Of a stretch of 64,000 bases of DNA, positions 48,858 to 59,594 are shown piece after piece. The notes below the pieces were generated by a model. That model was not told where the DNA came from and did no database searches. It saw only the letters and a list, made by a program, of their open reading frames with translations. The stretch is from Liquidambar formosana (Eukaryota > Streptophyta > Magnoliopsida > Saxifragales > Altingiaceae). Positions within the stretch are counted from its first letter, which is position 1, and every line of letters begins with the position of its first letter. Location: positions 15,437,133 to 15,501,132 of the forward strand of contig CM077833.1 of NCBI GenBank assembly GCA_039720395.1. Direction: 5' to 3'. The position numbers and the translations under genes are program-made.

Positions 48858-49471
48858 CTTGTGGGTTGGTCAAGCTGTTAAGTCCTAGGTGTATTTTTCA
48901 ACTGTCATCGTTTCGATTACTTTTTCGTAGAGATCGTTACATGTATGAGTGTGGAGCATCTTACACAGGCTATTAGTAAAATAGTTTGGGTCAAAATTTC
49001 GACGAAAGTAAGACCTAAGATACCCCTAATTGCTATTTTTATTTTTATTTTAAAAAATAAAACACAATTGTCCTCTAAAGTTCCAATTTTTCACCCATTC
49101 GTAACGTTTGTGAAGTGGCTAGCCATTCACAAGCTCAAAATTGCGAAGAGGTAATGAAAGAGATACACATCACTGGCTTGAACTCAAGCATATATATATA
49201 TAAGACTATATAAATAAGACATATGATATTATTTACTTTGAGTTATCTCTCATAGCTTTAAAACTCGTCATATTAATTAAAGAGTAAAATCTACATATAT
49301 AACGCAATAACCTTTCATAGTCAAATAATATGGGATCCCATAGTATTACATGCTATATATGTAAAGGTAGTATAGCCAAAAAAAAAAAAAAATCCAACTT
49401 ATGAAGGCCAGCCCCTGTTCGTTCCCATAATTCAAACCGCAGGAGGAGAGTATGAACCAAGGCCTAGTATC

Positions 49472-50281
49472 TGTTAGAAAATATGTGATTTTCTTTAAAG
49501 CTTTAAAACTTCGGACCACATACGTATACGCACCTACATAGCCCACCTCGACTCGGACCGGCCGGCCGTGTCGTGATGTGGCGCATGACGTGGCGCACGC
49601 GTGACTTAATGGCCTATTTATATGAGTTTATTTCATTTTACCGTTGGACCTTAATTTCTATGATTTATGGGTGTCCGTTACTAGCCGTTGGACTTTTATT
49701 TCATATTATTAATTGGGTTGTTATAAGAATCATTATGATATTTATTTTGGGCCTTTATTAGCCCAAACCAATTTCAGCATTTTACTATTATAAATAGTGG
49801 GCTTCTCTACATAAACAAGAGGAGATTTTACATTATCTTTTCAATCCTTTTCCACTATATTTCTCTAAGAGTTTTATTGAGTTATTTTATATATTGTATT
49901 TACGGGCAACTGATCGTGGACGGGTTCATCATACTCTTCTTGTAGATGTACCCATAGAAGAGGGAGCTGCGACCTTTGGGGTTGTATCTTGGAGGTTCTA
50001 TCGTCCGTCAGCACCTGTACGTAGGGAGGCGATAGTTCCTTTAGGACAGCGTGATCTCATGTGCCTTCCCACAGGCCAGCTCTTCTTACTCTATTTTATT
50101 TTAATTAAATATATTTCTTGTATTGATTTTTGTTAATTCAAATTGTGAATATTATTTTGTTTATCCATGTTCAATTTCATTGTAATTGTAATTTTTAATA
50201 TGTGTTGTAAATTATATTCATGTTTAATTTTTAATACATATTTTGTGACGAATTTTACAAAATCCACGAATATCCCTAACA
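49472..50281 (+). mobile_element. Solo LTR with 5-bp TSD
   Basis: 810 bp beginning TGTTAG and ending CTAACA, flanked by GTATC at 49467-49471 and 50282-50286. A TATA-like TATAAATAG lies at 49791-49799, in the place expected for an LTR promoter. No internal retrotransposon sequence is attached, so recombination between two LTRs probably removed it. The 80-codon open frame inside is not a gene. Confidence 0.85.
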
Positions 50282-50583
50282 GTATCTTTTAGCAATTGCT
50301 GCCAATCATCAACCCCAGCTACACTCATATCTGTATTGAGAGTTTGAGACTTTATTCGACTTTCCTTTAATAATATTACCCTTTACTAATCTCTCGAAAA
50401 AAAGAAAAAGAAAAAAAAGGAAAGACAGACTCTCTCATAATGTATCTTCCAAATAAGGAAATACGGGTAGATATTGAAAACATGTTGAATATTTTGTTTT
50501 TGAAAAGCTGGAAATTGCTTAGAAAATCCTTGGAGGAACGCGTGAGCCTGCTGACCGAAAAGTACATCCGTATTAAACCAAAC

Positions 50584-51401
50584 TGTGTTGGTTTTCTAAA
50601 GGTGAAAAACGTGCGCCTTTACGTTTGGCCGGTTTTGGGGCAAGGCGACCAAAGCGGCCGCCTGGGGCCTTACATTTTGACTAAAAAATGAGGGTCTTAT
50701 TTTGGGACTAACCCTAGCCCTTGTAGTAGGTTTAATTTTTTTTCTTTTCTAAAGAGAATGGTTATTGCAATTCTTTAATTTTATTTGTACACTCCACTAA
50801 TTTTTATTTATCAATATTTTATAAAAAATTTAAAAGGTTTTTATGAAAATTTGTTACGTAATCCATTAGAAAACATCATTTTGAATAACTTTGTAGAAGA
50901 AAGTTTTTTCAAAATTTATCATTTAAGTGGATTTTTTGATCATTTATTGTCTTTGTTAATTTTAGGCTAAAAAGTCAACTTAAATGAAAAATTTTGTAAA
51001 AACTTTTTTCTGCAAAGTTGTTCAAAATGATGTTTTCTAGTGGATAGCATAGTTGATTTTCTTAAAACCTTTTATATTTTTCTAAAGTCTTAAGAAATTA
51101 AAATCAATGGGATGTGCAAACAAACTTATGTTTGTACTAAGAAAAAAACAAAATTGAGTATGAACGGTCTCATTTTAAAAATTCTCCTAGAGCCTCCAAA
51201 AATCTTAAAAATTCTCCTAGAGCCTCCAAAAATCTCATAACCGGCCCTGCTTTACGTAGATATGGACATTAAATTCTACCCCATGTATGAAGAGGCGTGT
51301 TGTCTGAAAATGGCCACATTTTCCATACAAAACCAACACCACGTGAAATAAAAGAACTATCAGATATAGACGACCAAGAGAGCCTTCAGTTTCAGATCCC
51401 C
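50584..51401 (+). pseudogene. Broken duplicate of the BAHD promoter and exon 1
   Basis: Sequence matching 54011-54405 reappears here in two blocks, 50584-50624 and 51250-51401. The match covers the far-upstream region, the ATG (51310) and the codons for the SDIDDQE region. Relative to the intact gene it lacks about 150 bp including the TATA box, and about 46 bp just after the ATG, which shifts the frame. A 625-bp hAT element sits between the blocks. The match stops abruptly at about 51401, where LINE sequence begins. Exon 2 is absent. It cannot encode a working enzyme. Confidence 0.85.
50625..51249. mobile_element. Non-autonomous hAT element inserted in BAHD pseudogene
   Basis: The element is bounded by the 8-bp direct repeat CTTTACGT (50617-50624 and 51250-51257). 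The intact BAHD upstream region (54.03-54.05 kb) has this sequence once, uninterrupted, so it serves as the empty site. The right end reads inward CAGGGCCGGTTATGAG, a typical hAT terminus; the left end is decayed (TTGGCCGGTTTTGG). From about 50755 it carries a stretch resembling the Mutator MITE at 27129. Confidence 0.8.
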
Positions 51402-53000
51402 AGAATACGATCAGGAATGATAGGACATCCCAAATATTTATGTAATCAATTAGTCAGCATTATTTGAAGATTCCCACTTATAGATTTATCTTGTACACTT
51501 TCCAGTATTAGGAGAAAAATAGACACATGATTTATGATAATTAACCACTTGACTAGAAATAGAACAATACTTATCAAGTAATTCTTTGACATTTTGACCA
51601 GCCTTTTGAGACGCCTTTGCAAAAATAATGCAATCACTTGCAAGCATAAGATCGAAAACAATCAAGCTAGCTACCAGTACATAATTTAATTCCCATATTT
51701 GGTTTATTATTATTTGCCCATTTACAAAGGTTCCTGATAAGACATTCGGTAGCAATAATAAATAAATAAAGAGATAACGGATTACCTTGTCTAAGAGTAT
51801 CTCTAGTTGGAACAATATGACCTTCTGGATTTACCATTAACAATAACAGAGTAACATACCGTGGAAAGACAACTCCTAATGAGCGAAATCCGCTGTTCAC
51901 AAAAACCTAATTTTCTCAAAATAGCCAATATTCCATTCTATCATTTGCTTTTTCCAAATCTAATTTAATTGCCATTAAACATGTCTTGCCATTTTTTTTT
52001 TCTTATTTTCTTAATTAATTCATGAGCTATTAAAATATTATCCCTAATTGCCCTTTAAGGCACAAAAGCTCCTTGAAATGGAGGTATAAATTTCTCCAAC
52101 AGAGGCCGAAGTCGATTGACTAAAATTTTGGCTATTATTTTGTAACAAACATTGCACAAATTAATGGGCCAACCGGAAATGGCTAACCATTTATGGATTT
52201 TCCTTTTTGGGAATCAATGTTATGTAAGTTCTATTAATTTCTTTTAATAAATGACCAGTATGAAAAAAACCATCTAATCATTCTAATAATAGACTCACCT
52301 ACAATAGGCCAATATTTTTTGAAGAAGAAAACTTGAAGACCATTCGGACCTGGAGCTTTCAGAGGTGCCATTTGATTCAAAGCCTCTAAAATTTCTGCTT
52401 GTGAAACATCTCGAATTAGATCTGCATTTTCAACATCAGATACACACAGAATGAAAATTTCAAGTAGTGTATCCCAAACACTTGAATTACTCTGTCCATT
52501 TGCAGATTTATATCTATCTGAAAATTCTTTAATAAATAAGTTTGATATGGCCATATGATCATCATGCCAAAAACCATAATCATCCTTTAATTTTCAGATT
52601 CGATTGTATCTTCTTCTAATATATACCATAGTTTGGAAATATTTAAATTGTGTTTTTGTCCCCAAATTTGATCCATTTCTCTCTGGATTTTTGTGCCCAA
52701 TGAACTTCTTCCAATTGAAAAAAATGTTCCTATTTAGCAGATAATTCCTTTTTCTTAGACCGAAGTTGGGTATTTACTGGATCTTGTATGAGAGTCATTT
52801 GAACAGTACTAAGCTTTGAGTATATATCCTTAATATTATAATTAATATTTCCAGGAGAATATTTTTTCCATGCTAAAGCTAAGTGTTGGAACTTTGATAT
52901 TTTCCGGGCTAATTTAAATGAGTTAGAACCTTGTGGATTGACTTCCTAAGCATTCTTAACAATATTCTCCATATCCAAGTGGCATCAAACCTTAAAGGTT
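51402..53000 (-). mobile_element. Dead L1-type LINE, reverse transcriptase region
   Basis: Reading the minus strand from about 53.0 kb down, the three frames together give a non-LTR retrotransposon ORF2. First comes the linker between endonuclease and RT (REKWIKFGDKN), then [50 protein letters not shown], then a region with ASD where the catalytic ADD motif belongs, then KSCVYFSPNT. Several stops and frameshifts separate these pieces. The endonuclease end and the downstream end are missing; the low-coordinate end abuts the BAHD pseudogene. Confidence 0.85.
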
Positions 53001-53029
53001 TTCGTTTACAATTAGTGTTTAAGAGAATT

Positions 53030-53260
53030 GGAAAACTTTATAGAAGAAAGTTTTTCTAAAAATTGTTGTTTAAGTGGTCTTTTTGGATTTTTACAAAATT
53101 GAGACTACAAAAGGCCAAAAAGTTTACTTAAATAATAAATTTTGGAAAAACTTTCTTCTACAAAGTTATTCAAAATTATGTTTTTTAAAGAATATCGAGG
53201 CCAATTTTCATGAAAACTTTTTATATTTTTCCTAAATCTTAAAAAAATCACAAAAGATTA
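53030..53260. mobile_element. Palindromic remnant of the Mutator MITE family
   Basis: AGAAGAAAGTTTTTCTAAAA and its complement AAAAACTTTCTTCTACAAAG form a hairpin around GGCCAAAAAGTTTAC. This is similar to the interior of 27129-27541. Ends and target duplication are not found. Confidence 0.5.
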
Positions 53261-53651
53261 GGAGGTATCAAGCAAGTCTGAGGATGCCAATAGAGCCCTC
53301 CTCATAGAAAAGCCAATAGAATGAACCCACAAAGTTGTCTGTCCAAATAACCCAATTAGCGGCCCAATAGCCCAATAAGTTTATATCAACCCAATCAGTT
53401 TCAATTCCAGATGAATAATCTCAACCCTCTCTTTCTGTACCAAAATATCGTTCTCACTATAACATCAGCAGTGACATCGGCTAGATGTGACCCAAAACTT
53501 TGATACATTATCTTTTGTCCTTGGAAAGCAATTTTCCATCATAGGGTTCAAATAGCCCCAGTAATAAATCCCTTCAAATTTACAGTTCAGTAAGTAAAAA
53601 TAAATAGAAAGCAGAGAGATTGACTTACCGAAGGTATTACCAGTACGATAC

Positions 53652-53825
53652 AAGAAGAACTATCATGTATCTATGACGCGGGTCATATGGTGTCATGGAT
53701 TAATGAGAGTCAAGTTATAAATTAAGATTATGAAGTGGGATTATGTGACCAAAAAATATTCAGACAATTTCATTTTACTTGATTCTCATTGACCCGTAAC
53801 ATCAAGTTGCATGGAAGTTCTTCTC
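53652..53825. mobile_element. 174-bp MITE with exact 9-bp TSD, upstream of the BAHD gene
   Basis: Ends AAGAAGAACTATCATG and inward GAGAAGAACTTCCATG, flanked by GTACGATAC at 53643-53651 and 53826-53834. The 9-bp duplication suggests a Mutator-type transposase. It lies about 330 bp from the BAHD TATA box. Confidence 0.8.
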
Positions 53826-54157
53826 GTACGATACATATATTTTAGTCTTATGAATTTCTGGTTCCATTACTTGAGTTTTCTGAAGGTTGGAGATCATCTA
53901 GATACTTTCCAACAGCATGGCATGATCCATACCTTTCTAAATGAGTAACCACAAAGTTTCTCCAATTGTTTTCTGAGCAATCACCACGTCTTTTGGTGGT
54001 CGCCTTCACCGTGTTGGTTTTTCTAAAAGTGAAAAACGTGCACCTTTACGTAGATATGGACGTTTAATTCGGGCCATGTGCCCATGTAGGAAGAGGCGTG
54101 TTCAATGTGAATAATTTGCTACCTTTTTTTTTTTTTTTTTTTGCCTGGTTGCTACTC

Positions 54158-54166
54158 TATAAATAG
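54158..54166 (+). promoter_or_regulatory. Probable TATA box of the BAHD gene
   Basis: TATAAATAG, a consensus plant TATA box, is 111 bp upstream of the ATG. The damaged duplicate at 51.3 kb has lost exactly this stretch. Confidence 0.6.
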
Positions 54167-54268
54167 CAACTCCAATAAGGTTGCAATTGCAACACTCCCA
54201 AACAAAACCAGAAACCCCTCCTCTATCTTCTTAGCTTTTCCAAATCATTGCCTTTGTTTGTCCTGAAA

Positions 54269-57200
54269 ATGGCCACATCTTCCATTCTATCATTCTCTGT
54301 GAGACGCCGCGAGCCACGACTAGTTGTGCCTACAAAACCAACACCACATGAAATAAAAGAACTATCAGATATAGATGACCAAGAGGGCCTTCGGTTTCAT
54401 ATCCCCGTAATAATGTTTTATCAAAGTGATCCTTTAACTGAAGGAAAGGATCCCGCCGGTGTTATTAGAGAAGCACTAGCCAAAGCACTCGTCTTTTACT
54501 ACCCATTTGCTGGTAGAGTTATTGAAGGCCCTAACCGAAAGCTTAAGGTGGATTGCAGTGGCGAAGGGGTCTTGTTTATAGAAGCTGATGCAAATGTAAC
54601 TCTTGAGCAACTTGGTGACACAATTCAGCCACCATGTCCATATTTGGAGGACTTTCTATACGATGTCCCTGGCTCTGCAGGCATCCTTGGTTGCCCTTTG
54701 TTGTTAATACAGGTGAGTTGATTAGGGTAGTGCCGCTTTACTCCTATTTCCTCTTACATGGTTTAATTATGCTTTATTTGCGAGTTTAGAGGCCAAAATA
54801 AAAACAGATTAGTTAGGAAAGAAGAACTACTGTTGAATCATTACTTTTTTTTAACAAGGTTTAGAGTTACCTTTTAAATTATTACTTTTTTTTTTTTTTT
54901 TTTTTTTTTAACAAGGTTTAGGGTTTATTCATTTTATATAGGGCCATTGCTATACGTACGTAAAGAAGAACTTCTGTTGAATTAGTAAAAGAAAAATATT
55001 ATTTCCTTTGGGAATTGTTCTTACTCGTGGATTCAAGTTGTTTTGTCAAAGAAGATGACAGTGTTGCTGCTTCTTCACACAAACTACTACGTCATCTTTT
55101 CAAGATTTCTTTTAGATTTGCAAATAAATTGAGATAATTAAACTAAGATTACAAATGTTTAACTTATATTCAAAATAATAAAACTAGCTTTAGCTTAACT
55201 TACAGACTCAAACTTTGGATGCTAACCTTTGATAGCCCAACTTTCAATCTATCTTATTAAGAGAACGTTAGTATCACTCATACATGAACATTAATAAGCG
55301 TGCTTCTCAGAGGACATCTCATGCTCCTCCACTTGTTTATATTATGTACAAGGAAAATTATGCTTCAGTCAATAACAAAAAATAAAAAATGAAAAATAAA
55401 TGTATTCATTTCGTAAATGTAATTTACTTTCTTTTCCTCCATGTTCCACTACAAAAAAAGAGAGCATTAACCACGGACCATTACGTTGCTAAAAGTAGCC
55501 TATCTGTGGCTAAGATACCCCACCAACAGATTTGGAGCCGTGGCCAAAATGTGGCTGAACTGAGCAGTCACGTTTGGTTTCCGTCGTCAATCATAATCAA
55601 GGATTTATCTGTGGCCCCAATATAGCTGTCACAAACATTTAAAAAGAATAAATAAAACCCTTGGCTACATATACATATGTGGCTATGGATAATATTTAAA
55701 ATAAGAAATGTTTATACGCAAAAAAAAGTCAGCCAGAGAACTTGTAGATGGGAAATGGGAAAAATTGGATCCACCCAACTATAGAACATCTAGGAATGCC
55801 CAAGTTGAGCATCTTTCAATTAATCTGATTCAATTAATTATCCAAAAAATAAAAATAAAAAATCTAATTCAATTTCTTACTATGTGGACTTGGAGAACAT
55901 GCAAAATATGGAATAGGTTTTCTCGGAATGATACACAAACAGAAGAGAGAGAAGAAGGGGATCAAGGTCATAATGTCTGATGTGGGCCCCACATAAACTT
56001 TTCATTAAATTAGAGTAGAGTTGATATGGGCAAATTTTTCGTTGTTTATAATATGAGGGAGAAGAAGGGTACGAGAAGTTTCACTTGGAGAGAAAATGGC
56101 ACAACCCTATATACCCTGTATCTATATGGCTAAATTACATTCGCACCCTTTTTAAAATTTGACAACTATAGATATATACACCCTCTCTCGTTTATGAAAT
56201 TACACAAACACTCTCCTCAAAGTTATCTCTTTAATGATTACAACACAAATAATATGACACAAATGCCCATAATAAAATCCAACATTTAAATTTGTTCTTA
56301 TTTTTAATCCTACCTAAACAAAAACGCAACATTTGGAAACCATGTAAAACATAGAGTAGGGAGCCAAATCGGATAGTGGATAAGACTAAGAAAAGAGGAG
56401 GACAAAGGAGAAGTTTTGGGATTTTTCTTTTTCCTTTTTTTTTTTTTTTGGTAGTCTTTTTGATAAATAAATTACTTTTAATTTTTAGGTGAGAATATTC
56501 AATACACTCCTTCATGCCCTTTGTGTTTGGTTGTCTAGAAAACTGTGGAATAGAAAAGAATTTGTTTATTTTATGTTCATGTTTCTAAAATGAAAAATTA
56601 TTGCACTTGATGATTTATTCTTGTTGTTTTCTTAATCTTGGGTTAACTTTGGTATTTTGAGAAAAATTAACACTAACATCACTTAACTTAGACAAGGTTA
56701 TTAATGGTAGTTAAAAGGAATGGGTGTTTCTGTAGTTTATTTTATAAAGTAAGGGATGGTAGTGTCATTTCATAAACAAAAAGGGGTGTATCTGCAATTA
56801 TCAGATACTAGAGGGTGTCTAAGTGTAATTTACCCTATTTATATCCATACGACTTCTATAAGTGGCTTGAGTTGAAAAACTTTTAATTGACCTATTTAGC
56901 CGCTTTGAAATCGTTAACACGGTTTTAGCCATCTTGCTGAAAATAGTTAGGACTTTAATTGATTCACTTTCTTAACCCTTTGTTATGGATTAATCCATTA
57001 TTTCTTATTTTAAATATATTTTTAAATTCCAATTTCATAATAATTATAAAACTTTGAAGATTTCATTCCACAAAGAGAAATATTGTTCCTCAACTCCTTC
57101 TTTCCACTTCCCAACATGCACTTTTACACTTCTAAACATGCATGCATGTAGCTAGAATCCTTCTCATTCTTCTTTCCACTTCCCAAAATGCATGCAGTTC

Positions 57201-58975
57201 CAATAAATTTGATAGCCAACTACATGCATGTAACATTAGGACTTCTACCTCCATAGCTATTTTTATACATGAACACTCATTTGCAGAAATAGAGGATAGC
57301 GAGGTCCTGGTGTTAAATTGAGGATGTACTGCTTAGGAGAACAGTGCAACGTTGAAATTTCCTCACTTGTTTCCCCAAAACCTCGCAAGCTAGATCTCCA
57401 TCAATATTATGATATGTTTAATTGTTGTAATACTTTTTTACTATTTATTGTCACATGAATTTTAATGAAACTCGTACTCTTCTTTTGTTTCTTCCTTTCC
57501 AATTGGGATTTGAATGTGTTTTATAATGGAATCGATCCTTTAAAGAAAGACCTAATCTAGATTCTTGAAATTAAATACTCCATAGTTATTTCATGAAAGT
57601 CTATTATGGTGTGCATGTACTAGAAATGTTGTTTATGAAGCACAAGTATGGTAGGCAAAGAAATGCTCATATCATTAGACACGTAGATTGGTGTAGAGAG
57701 TTGGTGCATATATGTAACACATACTACTTATTAACCAAAATAGTCCCATTTACAAATTTCATATGTTGTTGTGTAGACTCTGTGGAGAAAGATCCCATTT
57801 CCTCATCTTAAGAAAGTTGTGCATAAGTTTGAAAGATTGTGAAGGCTTATGGAGAAGAAAAAGACAATATTGATTATGATGACTGCAATGACAATAATGT
57901 ATTAGGAAATTTCCTATATTAAATAGGTTTTTTATAATAAAGATAAATTGTCATTGATTCATATATAATCCCCATTTTTTTGTTGAATTTATCATGTTCA
58001 TTAGTTATTGATATCATCTCTCTATAATTAATGTAGGTGACTCGGTTGACATGTGGAGGATTTGTCTTTGCATTACGTCTAAACCACACGATGAGTGATG
58101 CACTTGGGCTAGTCCAATTCTTGAACATGGTTGGCGAGATGGCACGAGGTGCATGTGCACCATCTTTACCTCCTGTGTGGCACAGAGAGGTCCTAAACGC
58201 ACGTAACCCACCTCGCATCACACATATACATCACGAATACTCGCAGGGGGATGCCACCCAGGAAACTACCTCATATGAGGCAACTTTCTCGGACCCCAAT
58301 AACACGATCCACCGATCATTCTTTTTCGGACCTAAAGAGCTAAATGCAATCCGCAAACATCTTCCGCCACACCATCGCACATGCTCTACATTTGAGCTGC
58401 TAACCGCATGTCTATGGAGGTGTCGCACGCGTGCATTTGAAGTGGACCCCAACGAAGTTGTCCACGTGTCATGCATTGTGAATGGGCGCGGTAAAAAGGG
58501 CCTTTTGTTGCCTCGTGGATACTACGGCAATACAATAGTCTTCCCAACTGCTCTTTCGAAGGCTGGCCTTTTATGTAGACATCATTTGGCATACGCTTTA
58601 GAGTTGGTGAAAATGGCTAAAGCATCAGTAAGCGAAGAATACATAAGATCAGTGGCTGATCTTATGGTAATTAAGGGACGACCGCTATATACGACCTCAT
58701 GGAACTTCATAGTTTCAGATACTACACGTATAAGCTTTGGAGATGTTGATTTTGGGTGGGGGAAGCCTTTATACGCAGGGCTTGCTGGAGCCATATCTCT
58801 TATTAGCGTCTATGTAAGGTTCAAGAAGAGTAACGGGGAGAATGGAATCGTTATTCCTATACGCTTGCCCTCTCGAGTCATGGAAAAATTCGAACAGGAG
58901 TTGGCAAAAATGACTCAAGAGCCTGTGGAGAAATCATATGATATGAAGTCCACTTGGATTACATCTAGGATCTAA
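54269..58975 (+). CDS. BAHD acyltransferase, benzyl alcohol O-benzoyltransferase-like, 2 exons
   Basis: Acyl-CoA-dependent transferase, expected in the cytosol, that moves an acyl or aroyl group to an alcohol or amine. Exon 1 is 54269-54712 and exon 2 is 58037-58975, joined in phase 0 across a 3.3-kb GT-AG intron (donor gtgagt, acceptor tgtag). The product is 460 residues, normal for the family. The ATG at 54269 is chosen because [16 protein letters not shown] matches the usual N-terminus of this clade; upstream codons in frame lack ATG. The catalytic HxxxD is HTMSD (H165-D169), and the structural DFGWG is at 386-390. Overall sequence resembles benzyl alcohol benzoyltransferases ([23 protein letters not shown]). 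After DFGWG the segment is several residues shorter than usual in that clade, which may alter the acceptor pocket. The intron holds a Mutator-type insertion and a CACTA-like end. Donor and acceptor are unproven. Confidence 0.92.
55447..55700 (+). mobile_element. CACTA-like terminus in BAHD intron
   Basis: CACTACAAAAAAAGAGAGC is followed by many short GTGGC/GCCAC motifs in both orientations, as in CACTA subterminal regions. No opposite end was found, so this may be a fragment. Confidence 0.45.
56128..56835. mobile_element. 708-bp Mutator-like foldback in BAHD intron
   Basis: Ends GGCTAAATTACATTCGCACC and inward GGGTAAATTACACTTAGACA, with paired arms (ATGAAATTACAC / TCATTTCATAAAC). Flanks TATCTATAT (56119-56127) and TATTTATAT (56836-56844) differ at one base of nine. 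Confidence 0.7.
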
Positions 58976-59053
58976 ATCATTTGGTACAAGACAATTTTAA
59001 TTAGTATTTAAACCGCACTTTGCATTAATTAAATTATTTTCTATATGGACCAA

Positions 59054-59545
59054 CACTACTACAAAAACGTTGATAGATGACTGTATTTAACAGTCATCTT
59101 TTACCAAAACAGTCATCTTTGTTTTTAGAAAAAACAGTCATCTCTTCAGGCGTCATCTTTTATCATCAAAGAAGATGACCGTTTTTTATAGTCATCTTTG
59201 AGAGTAATAGATGACCGTTTTTTAAAAACAGTCATGTTTGACTCAAAGAAAAAAGATCATTTATTCATTAACACGGTCATCTTTTGTGCTATAGATGACC
59301 GTTAAAAACGGTCATATATTCAACAAAACATGACTGGTTTATCTTAAAAACAGTCATATATTAATATATAAGATGACTGTTTTTCACAGTCATCTTATGT
59401 TCTTAAAAGCAATCATATATTACTATATAAGATGACTGTATAACTATATAAGATGACTGCTTTTCACAGTCATCTTATGTTCTTAAAACTAGTCATCTTA
59501 TGTATTAAAAGATGACTATAAAAAACAGTCATCTTATCTATGGCT

Positions 59546-59587
<42 letters not shown>
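59054..59587 (+). mobile_element. CACTA-like terminus with dense subterminal repeats
   Basis: CACTACTACAAAAACG begins 79 bp after the BAHD stop codon. About 450 bp then carry over a dozen copies of GATGACCGTTTTT / AAACAGTCATCTT in alternating orientation, so neighbouring copies can pair. A poly-T run of about 35 follows. The partner end is not identified. Confidence 0.65.

Positions 59588-59594
<7 letters not shown>

Noticed and set aside
49894..50136. 80-codon open frame with a protein-like composition
   Set aside because: It lies wholly inside the solo LTR defined by TG/CA ends and a 5-bp target duplication.
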